From a virus: a stretch of 26,545 nucleotides of DNA. Positions 6,780 through 12,899 of the stretch are shown here, one piece after another (position 1 is the first letter of the stretch; the number at the start of each line of letters is the position of its first letter). The notes under the pieces were generated by a model. It was not told the DNA's origin. It ran no database searches and worked only from the letters and a program-made list of their open reading frames with translations. The position numbers and the translations under genes were made by a program. The stretch lies in IMG/VR virus record IMGVR_UViG_3300031885_000093, positions 1-26,545 of that record; one strand, written 5' to 3'.

Positions 6780-7472
6780 ATGACCAGCAAAACTATATAT
6801 ACGAATCTACCTTATGTTTATAGACTAGACCATCCAACAACTGGCGAGTTCTATATTGGTTATCGTTCTGCCAATAAGAAACCATCGTATCAAGACCTAC
6901 CTGAATACAAAACTTCCTCAAAAATAGTTAAATCCAGATTTGATGAATTCAATTGGACTATACTTGCCGAGTTCTTTATCGGTGAAGATGCCTATGATTT
7001 TGAGCAACTAACCATATTCGAAAACTGGAACAACCCTCTTATCTTAAACAATTCTTGTTACTATGGAAAGGCAAGATTAAGAAATAATGGACATTCTGAA
7101 GAAACAAAAGCAAAATTGTCTGCTGCTCGTCAAGGATTTACTTTTTCTGAAGAATCAAAAGCAAAGATATCTTCCTCGCATATAGGAAAGACCCTTTCGA
7201 TAGAACATAGGGCAAAACTTTGTATCGCTAGGATTGGAAAATCCTCACCAAATAAAGGCAAAAAATCATCAACAGAAACAAAAGCAAAATTATCCGCTAT
7301 TCATTTTGGTAGTAAGCGTTCCGATGAAACAAAGGCAAATATGTCTGCTTGGCAAAAGGGTGTTCCTAAAGAAGTAGTAGATTGCCCCCACTGTTCTAAA
7401 AGTGGGGGAATAAGCAATATGAAACGATATCATTTCGACAACTGTAAATTTAAATCTCTACCACTTGAATGA
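6780..7472 (+). CDS. Free-standing GIY-YIG homing endonuclease (NUMOD3 repeats)
   Basis: This is the only gene on the plus strand. The 230-residue product has a GIY-YIG nuclease domain (VYR at 13-15, YIG at 25-27, Glu75 in YDFEQL as candidate catalytic residue), then NUMOD3 DNA-binding repeats of the form S-E-E-T-K-A-K-L-S at about 105-194. The C-terminal zinc finger has C202, C205, H218 and C222. Such proteins cut intron- or gene-less alleles and spread their own gene. I chose ATG 6780 because GGA lies seven bases upstream; ATG 6768 (four codons longer) or GTG 6723 remain possible. Its last 15 nt overlap the 3' end of nrdB on the other strand. It lies between nrdB and nrdA, the same place T4 carries the endonuclease gene mobE. 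Confidence 0.92.
   Translation: MTSKTIYTNLPYVYRLDHPTTGEFYIGYRSANKKPSYQDLPEYKTSSKIVKSRFDEFNWTILAEFFIGEDAYDFEQLTIFENWNNPLILNNSCYYGKARLRNNGHSEETKAKLSAARQGFTFSEESKAKISSSHIGKTLSIEHRAKLCIARIGKSSPNKGKKSSTETKAKLSAIHFGSKRSDETKANMSAWQKGVPKEVVDCPHCSKSGGISNMKRYHFDNCKFKSLPLE
7090..7362 (+). repeat. DNA-level repeats encoding NUMOD3 units
   Basis: Four imperfect copies of GAAACAAAAGCAAAATT start near 7101, 7152, 7275 and 7325, and a weaker diverged unit lies near 7201. Each encodes a T/S-K-A-K/N helix of the endonuclease's DNA-binding region. They are protein-motif repeats, not a mobile element. Confidence 0.75.
7385..7408. repeat. GC-rich hairpin inside the endonuclease zinc-finger codons
   Basis: CCCCCACT (7385-7392) and AGTGGGGG (7401-7408) form a perfect 8-bp stem with an 8-nt loop, very GC-rich for this genome. 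It encodes CPHCSKSGG of the zinc finger. On the minus strand it lies about 50 nt past the nrdB stop codon and could form in the nrdB message. It lacks a following U-run. Confidence 0.6.
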
Positions 7473-8450
7473 TTTTTCTTTCCACGATCTATTATAATCG
7501 CTGCCCTGAGAGCTGAAAAAATCGTGTAGCGTACTCGACTCAATATCCCTAAAAAACCATTTTGCAATGGGGTTGTAACTTGGTTTGAAGATTGCCTTGA
7601 AGCCAAGATTCTCAAGGCAGGTGTCCAATCTAGATTCTACGAAATGTGACAATTGCTTATTAGTAATTCCTTTGATATGGCCCTTCTCAAATATCTTATC
7701 GATGATGATAGATTCGTGTTTCAGTATTACTCTTGCAGTTTCTTCCAATTCTTGATCTAACAAAGTTAATTGTTCTGTTGAAAATTGACCATCATTTTTT
7801 GCCTCTTCTAATAATGTCCGGAACAACCATGCGCCTGCTTGACTATGCAGTGTTTCGTCTATGGCAGAGAAGTTGATACCTGCATTTATATTTACAAAAG
7901 TATTTTTCCCAGCACTGTTAAATGATTTCAGGAATGCAAAGCTAGAGTATAGGATAGCACCTTCAATCATAGAAAAGATACCTACCGATTTTAATATATC
8001 ATAAACTGTATCTCTTTTCTCAGTTCTTTTTCCGATCCATGCCATTCTATTTGCAAGAACTTCGTCTTCTTTATACGAGTTATAGAATTCTTCGTTATCA
8101 AGACCAAGCACTTCATTAATCTTGTTATAGAATGGAGCATGAACACCTAGTTCCATAAATGAAAATGTTGCAGCCATTCTTTGGATATCTGGTCTAGGAA
8201 ACACTTTTGAGATATAATTCTGCCAGTAATCATTGCCGACATTTAACTCATACAATGTAAACAGTTTTAGTGTTGAAATAACCCCATGATATTCAGCCTC
8301 TGTACAGTTTGTTTTTAGATCGTGAAGGTCTTTTTCTACTTCAATTTCATCAGGAAACCAGATGATCTCAGCTTGTTGTTTAGCAAATTCTATTGCTACC
8401 GGGTAGTCAGTGATATATTCTGATTTCGGTGTAAAAATCCTTATTGCCAT
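7458..8450 (-). CDS. nrdB: Ribonucleoside-diphosphate reductase class I, beta subunit
   Basis: The 330-residue protein is the metal/radical subunit that partners NrdA. Candidate ligands are E68 (LYELNV), E100 and H104 (MELGVHAPFY), E163 (MIEGAILY) and E199-x-x-H202 (DETLHS). Y108 lies four residues after H104, as the radical tyrosine does in E. coli NrdB. The first Glu-His pair is spaced E-x-x-x-H rather than the E-x-x-H of E. coli, suggesting a distinct R2 subgroup. The end carries LHDFFSSQGSDYNRSW, like the R1-binding tail of other R2 proteins. No ATP-cone is present. AGGAC precedes the ATG. The 3' end overlaps the endonuclease gene by 15 nt. The RNR pair is thus split by an antisense gene. 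Confidence 0.93.
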   Translation of the reverse strand: MAIRIFTPKSEYITDYPVAIEFAKQQAEIIWFPDEIEVEKDLHDLKTNCTEAEYHGVISTLKLFTLYELNVGNDYWQNYISKVFPRPDIQRMAATFSFMELGVHAPFYNKINEVLGLDNEEFYNSYKEDEVLANRMAWIGKRTEKRDTVYDILKSVGIFSMIEGAILYSSFAFLKSFNSAGKNTFVNINAGINFSAIDETLHSQAGAWLFRTLLEEAKNDGQFSTEQLTLLDQELEETARVILKHESIIIDKIFEKGHIKGITNKQLSHFVESRLDTCLENLGFKAIFKPSYNPIAKWFFRDIESSTLHDFFSSQGSDYNRSWKEKSFKW

Positions 8451-8491
8451 ATTATAGTCCTGCCATTAAATTCGTGTGGTGTAGTATGTAG

Positions 8492-8866
8492 TCAAACAAT
8501 TTCTGGGTAATCTATCAATATGGATTTGATATCTGGTGCGGTCCATCCATGCGGTTTGAGTATTTTACCATCTTCACGTCTTAGCACAGTACCATTGTCT
8601 GATATCTTAGCTAGATTACTTCTTGCTACTTCATCCCACACATTTTGTTGTGGTAATTGTAGAGTGTGTTCTAATCCTTCAATAACCCATTTCAGATCAG
8701 CACACGCATCAGCAATCTCAACAATGTCTCGATCTGCATATGCATCCAACAACTCATTAAATTCTTCTCTAATCAATTCCAAATACAAATCTGCTTGATC
8801 ACCATAACCAATTTCAGTCTGGCCACACGCGCTCATAAATTTTAAAACATCATTTCTACTAAACAT
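8492..8866 (-). CDS. MazG-like nucleoside triphosphate pyrophosphohydrolase
   Basis: The 124-residue protein fits the all-alpha NTP-PPase superfamily (MazG/HisE/dUTPase-2). The first metal helix carries REEFNELLDAY (E34, E35, E38) and the second DIVEIADACADLKW (E50, D53, D57). The C-terminal VLRREDGKILKPHGWTAPDI is a substrate-lid-like tail common in phage members. Such enzymes hydrolyse (d)NTPs or damaged nucleotides to monophosphates plus pyrophosphate; in phages they are thought to tune nucleotide pools or alarmone levels. Here the gene sits between primase and nrdB, in keeping with a nucleotide-pool task. GGAGAAGTGA precedes the ATG. The exact substrate cannot be read from the sequence. 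Confidence 0.85.
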   Translation of the reverse strand: MFSRNDVLKFMSACGQTEIGYGDQADLYLELIREEFNELLDAYADRDIVEIADACADLKWVIEGLEHTLQLPQQNVWDEVARSNLAKISDNGTVLRREDGKILKPHGWTAPDIKSILIDYPEIV

Positions 8867-8881
8867 TCACTTCTCCAATTA

Positions 8882-9886
8882 TTAAATTTCTATCTTCTTC
8901 CAGTTAATCCAAGCCATTTTAGCACGAAGATTAACAAATGTATTCTTTTCTATTATATCTTGAATATCTTCTGCATCAAATCCTGCTAGGATCATATCGT
9001 TGATATCCTTTTCTTCTATCATTTCTGGCCAGATACATATAGCAAAATGGTTATCTATGGCACTTTCCATCAATTTCAATATTTCTTTGTTTCTTGGTTC
9101 GTTATCGAATACCAGTACCACCTGAGTTTTGTCGAACAGCTCGGCAGCAAATTGTAAGTTAGAACTCGATATAGCGATACAGTTCTTTAGGAACAGAGAA
9201 TCAATAGGACCTTCCACTACCAGTATAGGGTCTTCTTCATTGATTCTATTAAGACCAAACACCTTTGGTGAGTTTTCATCTATCTTTATTGTTATATATC
9301 GTAGCTTAGAATCGTTTAGTGTTCTTCCTTGAAACCCTATTAGATCATCATCTGCATCATAGAACGGGATTACTAGCCTTGCATCATTCTCACCTAACTT
9401 CTTTTCGATGCCCATATCAACATTAACAAATTTGTTGAAGTCTTCGCAATAGTATAGCTCAGACCATTCAGCTTCGGGGATCTTCCGCTTTATCACATAT
9501 GCCTTAGCAAAGTGGTCGTCTGGTAATCTGTGTATCTTGGGTAGAGGTATTGCATTTTTAACTTTGCGCTGAACAACCTTTATTGGTTTCACTGGTACAT
9601 TATATTCGCCCTTGTCTTTGTATCTTTCTAGTGAATACTCTTTCAATAACGATGGGTCTACTTGTTTCAGCAGGTTATAGAAGTTTGTACTAATGCCGCA
9701 GTTATGGCACATATAGAAATAGTCATTATCTTTCTTGTACACGAACCCGCGTGCCTTGGTTTTGTCTCTTGCAGAGTCTCCACACATAGGGCACCTGAAT
9801 TGGTACAGATCGTCTTTCTTTTTGGTGAATCTAGATAGTTTTGCTGAAATTCGAAGAAGGAATGTTCTATCGATGTAAATGCTCAT
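8882..9886 (-). CDS. DNA primase, T4 gp61 type
   Basis: The 334-residue protein (T4 gp61: 342) makes RNA primers for lagging-strand synthesis and works with the gp41 helicase encoded at 19223-20584. The N-terminal zinc module has C32/C35 in CPMC and C60/C63 in CHNC. The middle carries a TOPRIM fold: LVIPFYDADDDLIGFQGR, then PILVVEGPIDSLFLKN with the catalytic glutamate, and QVVLVFDNEPRN with the metal-binding aspartate. AAGGA lies ten bases before the ATG, and a perfect consensus promoter lies immediately upstream, making this the first gene of the primase-MazG-NrdB group. Confidence 0.92.
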   Translation of the reverse strand: MSIYIDRTFLLRISAKLSRFTKKKDDLYQFRCPMCGDSARDKTKARGFVYKKDNDYFYMCHNCGISTNFYNLLKQVDPSLLKEYSLERYKDKGEYNVPVKPIKVVQRKVKNAIPLPKIHRLPDDHFAKAYVIKRKIPEAEWSELYYCEDFNKFVNVDMGIEKKLGENDARLVIPFYDADDDLIGFQGRTLNDSKLRYITIKIDENSPKVFGLNRINEEDPILVVEGPIDSLFLKNCIAISSSNLQFAAELFDKTQVVLVFDNEPRNKEILKLMESAIDNHFAICIWPEMIEEKDINDMILAGFDAEDIQDIIEKNTFVNLRAKMAWINWKKIEI

Positions 9887-9915
9887 AATTAGTTGTCCTT
9901 GAGTTGTATATTTCT

Positions 9916-9944
9916 ATTATACCCATGCAACGTAGTTATGTCAA
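9916..9944 (-). promoter_or_regulatory. Sigma70-type consensus promoter for the primase operon
   Basis: On the minus strand TTGACA (9944-9939) is followed after 17 nt by TATAAT (9921-9916), preceded by TGGG. Both hexamers and the spacing are ideal for host sigma70. The predicted transcription start is near 9909, about 23 nt before the primase ATG. The -35 begins directly after the stop codon at 9946-9948 of the lysis-region gene. Confidence 0.9.
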
Positions 9945-9945
9945 G

Positions 9946-10347
9946 TTATTTGAATATGCCCAAATGGTTTAGTAAGAACACGAACCCTGCTGCACCACCA
10001 ATTAACAACCATCGCCAGTTTTCTAATGCTGACAATCTATCAGAAATAGCTCTGCTCTGTGTTGCAGATATATCTGCATGTTCCTTGATCTTTTCTTCTA
10101 TTCGAGTCTCCATGTCTTCTAGCTTTAATACTATTTCTCGTGTGTTATCTGCCATTTTACTATACAGGTCCCTGACATCAGTTAATGTCTCTTTATTTCC
10201 ATCTTCAAGGTGGTTTATTCTTGAATCGTGTACTGCTAATAATCTAGTTACTTCTGATGATGCTTTTGCTATTTCTGCAACAGTGTTATCTATTTTGTAT
10301 ACTACTGTGCGTAATACCGCAACTTCAACGTTAATATCACTTTGCAT
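9946..10347 (-). CDS. Coiled-coil protein with C-terminal membrane anchor (lysis cassette)
   Basis: The 133-residue protein is a long alpha-helical coiled coil (residues about 5-108, heptad-like with many Leu, Ile and Val) followed by one membrane segment (WRWLLIGGAAGFVFLLNHLGIF) and a single terminal Lys. This plan, cytoplasmic or periplasmic coiled coil plus tail anchor, is that of XhlA-like holin-accessory proteins. It overlaps the end of the i-spanin gene by 11 nt and is the last gene of the late module, which supports a role in lysis. It may be the holin, a holin partner or a membrane-bound structural factor. No endolysin gene is visible next to it. Confidence is high for the gene and low for the precise function. 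Confidence 0.75.
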   Translation of the reverse strand: MQSDINVEVAVLRTVVYKIDNTVAEIAKASSEVTRLLAVHDSRINHLEDGNKETLTDVRDLYSKMADNTREIVLKLEDMETRIEEKIKEHADISATQSRAISDRLSALENWRWLLIGGAAGFVFLLNHLGIFK

Positions 10348-10927
10348 TGTCTAGCTCCTTCTGTTGTCTAACCCAATCTTGTAGGGACTTTAGTTGTTCA
10401 ACTACTTCGTAATATGTACCGTAGTTTCTGCTAACGTTTTCGGCAATTCCAGAGAGTCTAATTTTGGTGGGGGATTCATTAGCAGCTCCGGTGGGTTCGG
10501 GAACTTCGTTCTTTGCGGAAGCATTGAGCAGCTGCACAAAACCAGTATTAACAACGCACTTAGAGTCAGATTCTTTATTAATATATTCTGGTACTTTCTT
10601 GATAATAACATTCGTTTTTCCTTTGACTATTCGAACTCGATCAACATATTTAGTGATAACTTGTGCAGTTATCTCGGCAGCAGCAAGTTCTTTCTTTGCT
10701 ATCTGTGCTTCCATCTGACTAACCTTGAGTTGCCATGCTGCTTCAGTACTAATAGCCCCTAGTGTATATACACCAAACGTGAATAGTAAGATAGATAGCA
10801 ATTCTAAAGGAAGTTTATATGTTATTGGTATTAATCTAGAAAATACAACTGCTATGCACATACCAGCAATACCAGAGAGCGTGATTACATAAAACATCCA
10901 GTTCGGTATAAAATTTAATATAAACAT
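10337..10927 (-). CDS. i-spanin (Rz-like) with two N-terminal membrane segments
   Basis: The 196-residue protein ends with the phage i-spanin signature: SKCVVNTGFVQLLNASA, then SGIAENVSRNYGTYYEVVEQLKSLQDWVRQQ. Before it lies a coiled coil (about residues 62-105) and, at the N-terminus, two hydrophobic segments (about 10-33 and 40-60). Standard Rz proteins have a single N-terminal anchor, so the extra segment is unusual and would place the N-terminus in the periplasm if the coiled coil is periplasmic. The o-spanin is encoded entirely inside this gene in another frame. Together the two would bridge inner and outer membrane and fuse them at lysis, which implies a Gram-negative host. The gene overlaps its upstream neighbour by 13 nt. 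Confidence 0.85.
   Translation of the reverse strand: MFILNFIPNWMFYVITLSGIAGMCIAVVFSRLIPITYKLPLELLSILLFTFGVYTLGAISTEAAWQLKVSQMEAQIAKKELAAAEITAQVITKYVDRVRIVKGKTNVIIKKVPEYINKESDSKCVVNTGFVQLLNASAKNEVPEPTGAANESPTKIRLSGIAENVSRNYGTYYEVVEQLKSLQDWVRQQKELDNAK
10402..10611 (-). CDS. o-spanin (Rz1-like lipoprotein) nested in the i-spanin gene
   Basis: The 69-residue frame lies wholly within the i-spanin gene, shifted by one base. It starts with a basic N-terminus (MLLSRKYQNILIK), a hydrophobic signal segment (LTLSALLILVL) and a lipobox L25-C26-S27-C28, giving lipidation at Cys28. The mature part is short and proline-rich (NPPELLMNPPPKL), typical of Rz1. AAGGA lies seven bases before the ATG, a good ribosome binding site. 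An outer-membrane lipoprotein of this form, in this position, is hard to explain by chance. It is the partner of the i-spanin in the last step of lysis. Confidence 0.88.
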   Translation of the reverse strand: MLLSRKYQNILIKNLTLSALLILVLCSCSMLPQRTKFPNPPELLMNPPPKLDSLELPKTLAETTVHITK

Positions 10928-11136
10928 ATTGTTATCCAGCCCTCATCGGAAAATTTATACCTTTCATGTCCTTTTACAAGAACACTAACATTGTCGAATT
11001 CTGATCTTATCCATCTGGCCAGACTACAATTATCTATGCCAATTATCTTAATGTATAATGAATCGTTCTCTGATTTAGTTTCGCACTTGATTTTAAATTT
11101 ACTTTCAACGTGTTTAACTATATCAGTTAATTTCAT
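10915..11136 (-). CDS. Small hypothetical protein, 73 aa
   Basis: I do not recognise this protein. It has 73 residues and is soluble. The pattern is KLTDIVKHVESKFKIKCETKS, then LYIKIIGIDNCSLARWIRSEF, then VSVLVKGHERYKFSDEGWITICLY: helix, strand, helix, strand, which looks like a small alpha/beta fold. Its start codon overlaps the stop of the 55-aa gene by an ATGA, and its end overlaps the i-spanin start by 13 nt, so translation is coupled on both sides. The position between virion and lysis genes gives no firm clue to function. Confidence 0.7.
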   Translation of the reverse strand: MKLTDIVKHVESKFKIKCETKSENDSLYIKIIGIDNCSLARWIRSEFDNVSVLVKGHERYKFSDEGWITICLY

Positions 11137-11300
11137 TTACGGGACATCACATTAGATAGTTTACGTTTTCTCTTCTTGTATGCATCAACAGAACCGGCGG
11201 TAGCAGGATCTGTAGAAACAGCAGTACCAGTAACATTGGTAGGACCACCGCCCATACCACCAGCACTCATTTCTAGTATAAAGTCTTTGAAGTTCTTCAT
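11133..11300 (-). CDS. Small Gly/Thr-rich protein, 55 aa, with a capsid-targeting-like start
   Basis: This short frame encodes 55 residues: MKNFKDFILEM, then a glycine-rich stretch SAGGMGGGPT, a Thr/Ala/Val-rich middle and a basic end YKKRKRKLSNVMSRK. It overlaps both neighbours by ATGA junctions (11297-11300 and 11133-11136), strong evidence for coupled translation, and it fills what would otherwise be a 160-nt gap. The start resembles the capsid-targeting sequence of T4 internal protein I (MKTYQEFIAE), where the prohead protease cuts after a (L/I)-x-E motif; ILE fits. Similar small proteins occur in marine T4-like phages. A role as a head internal or core peptide is inferred. Confidence 0.8.
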   Translation of the reverse strand: MKNFKDFILEMSAGGMGGGPTNVTGTAVSTDPATAGSVDAYKKRKRKLSNVMSRK

Positions 11301-11683
11301 AATTGTCTTAGCCTGTCTGCAACACCCATATCCATTAGTATATCGGATGAATTTATGTCTACGCCATTAATACCTGTTATGATGTCTGGCATCATGTTTA
11401 GATATATCAGGAACGTTTTGAGTATTCCATAATCATCAGGATCAACCTTAAAGAACAGTATTCTTGTTGTTGCTTCAGGTCCAAATACATTACTCAATAA
11501 AATTATATGGTTCAGTATAAGTCTTTCTTTCAAATCGCTTATTGTATTGTATCTTCTGAATAATCTCTTGATATATTTGGTACGTCTGATATCAGATTCG
11601 AATTCGGACATTATGCATCTAGGTGCCGAATAGCACTTCAATGCATAAATCTGAAAGTTGTCGTCACATAATACAGAAAACAT
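11297..11683 (-). CDS. Conserved T4-like phage protein, 128 aa
   Basis: The 128-residue, mostly helical protein matches by eye a family common in marine T4-like phages. Marks are FQIYALKCYSAPRC near the start, SEFESDIRRTKYIKRLFRRY, DLKERLILNHIILLSNVFGPEATTRILFFKV, then a leucine-rich end with LNMMPDIITGI. I believe this is family DUF7207, but I cannot confirm the accession. No function is known. It lies 8 nt after the virion-protein gene and is coupled by ATGA to the 55-aa gene, within the late module, so a structural or assembly role is possible. Confidence 0.8.
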   Translation of the reverse strand: MFSVLCDDNFQIYALKCYSAPRCIMSEFESDIRRTKYIKRLFRRYNTISDLKERLILNHIILLSNVFGPEATTRILFFKVDPDDYGILKTFLIYLNMMPDIITGINGVDINSSDILMDMGVADRLRQL

Positions 11684-11691
11684 CAGAATAA

Positions 11692-12294
11692 TTATAGACC
11701 AGTATAGATCTGACCAGTGCTAGTATTGCCGGAGTTTACATTAGCGGCAGATGCGTTTGCTAATGCAACCAATGTTTCTTTCAAATACCTAACGGTACCA
11801 TCATTGTTGGTCTTTTGTTGAATATGAACCCATCCTGCACTAGTATCACCAATACTAGCAGTTAATGATGTATTAGCATTAGATGTTCGTGTATTGGTAA
11901 CAAGAATAGTGTCTTGGTTATATGTAGATTCTGCACTAGATGCTCGTACAATAGGTTTGTCAAATTCAATACTTGCGCTGATGGCAACATTTGAAGCTAC
12001 ATTTTGACTTAGTGTTACTGTAGTACCAGTCACGCTTAGTACAGTTGTATTAGCAGTGAACATTCCTGGAGTACCTGTTCCATTTACGATGTTTGCACCG
12101 AAAACCGACCAACCAGCTAGGATTCCTACATTAGCAACATCAGAAGATCCTGCCGCGAAAGTTAATACATTTGAGATTGCATCAGTAGTATTTGCCGCTG
12201 ATGTTACTGATAAACGAACAAATTCCCTAATTTGTCTTTCTAAGGGAAATTTTGGTTTATTGTTTGCTGTGTCTGTGTTACCCCAAGCTGGCAT
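11692..12294 (-). CDS. Virion structural protein of marine T4-like phage type
   Basis: I place the start at ATG 12294 (MPAWGNTDTANNKP): an ideal AGGAG lies eight bases ahead, while an upstream in-frame ATG at 12324 has no site. The 200-residue product is rich in Thr, Asn, Ala and Val. After an N-terminal FPLERQIREFVRLSV come beta-rich repeats of NVLTF, TTVLSVTGTTVTLS and ILVTNTRTS, ending in GWVHIQQKTNNDGTVRYLKETLVALAN and NTSTGQIYTGL. Proteins of this pattern occur in marine T4-like virions. The Thr/Asn-rich beta composition suggests an exposed structural part such as a head decoration or fibre-associated protein. Exact location in the particle is not known to me. Confidence 0.8.
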   Translation of the reverse strand: MPAWGNTDTANNKPKFPLERQIREFVRLSVTSAANTTDAISNVLTFAAGSSDVANVGILAGWSVFGANIVNGTGTPGMFTANTTVLSVTGTTVTLSQNVASNVAISASIEFDKPIVRASSAESTYNQDTILVTNTRTSNANTSLTASIGDTSAGWVHIQQKTNNDGTVRYLKETLVALANASAANVNSGNTSTGQIYTGL

Positions 12295-12324
12295 CTTATT
12301 ACTCCTAATTTTTAAATTATACAA

Positions 12325-12897
12325 CTATTTAGTTGATCTCTTATCTTCAGTTTTCTTTTCTTTATCTTCGCCCTTCTTTTTACTACGGTCTCTGGGTGAA
12401 GGATCGATCTCTACTATACCTTTTTCCTTGGTAGTGCCATCCGGATTTTTTGGTCCTGTCATTGGTGTACCCAAAGTTAGTACTGCTAATGCATCAGGTT
12501 TATTATCTCCTGTTGAATCTTTAGGATCAGTTTTTTCGAATTTTAGTTTGTTATCAGCTTCTAGTCTTAGTCGAGTATATATGTCTTTGATAATTCTGGT
12601 GGGGCTGGATAGTCCCTCACCAAGACCAATGCCATGAGTTTGATCAGCTTTATTGTATCTGGCATTTTTCCATTTATCAAACTCTCTTTTCTTTGCTTGG
12701 CTGATCATTTTAGCACGATTAACATATCTAGGATCCAATCCTTTAGATTTAAGGTATTTTGCTAAGAAAGGGTCTTTTTCCCACGATTCATCTAATGGGT
12801 CAAATGATTCATATTTTTGTCCAGAAGAATCATATGGATCATTTCTAGCAGGGGAAACCACCTTTAAATCTTTTAGAAAGTTTTTTATTTTCTTCAT
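12325..12897 (-). CDS. Charged hypothetical protein of the head module, 190 aa
   Basis: The 190-residue protein begins MKKIKNFLKDLKVVSPARNDPYDSSG, followed by KYLKSKGLDPRYVNRAKMISQAKKREFDKWKNARYNK and a disordered C-terminus made almost only of Lys, Glu, Asp, Arg and Pro. No membrane segment or catalytic motif is visible. The basic start resembles that of the 55-aa and P-loop proteins. Gene order (between a core-like protein and a virion protein) and composition suggest a scaffold, core or neck component, but this is inference. It lies 2 nt downstream of the 289-aa gene. Confidence 0.72.
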   Translation of the reverse strand: MKKIKNFLKDLKVVSPARNDPYDSSGQKYESFDPLDESWEKDPFLAKYLKSKGLDPRYVNRAKMISQAKKREFDKWKNARYNKADQTHGIGLGEGLSSPTRIIKDIYTRLRLEADNKLKFEKTDPKDSTGDNKPDALAVLTLGTPMTGPKNPDGTTKEKGIVEIDPSPRDRSKKKGEDKEKKTEDKRSTK

Positions 12898-12899
12898 GA

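Noticed and set aside
8451-8456. TATAAT-like hexamer just before the nrdB start
   Set aside because: It abuts the ATG and overlaps the ribosome binding site region; the only TTGACT-like -35 lies 33 nt away, too far for a promoter.
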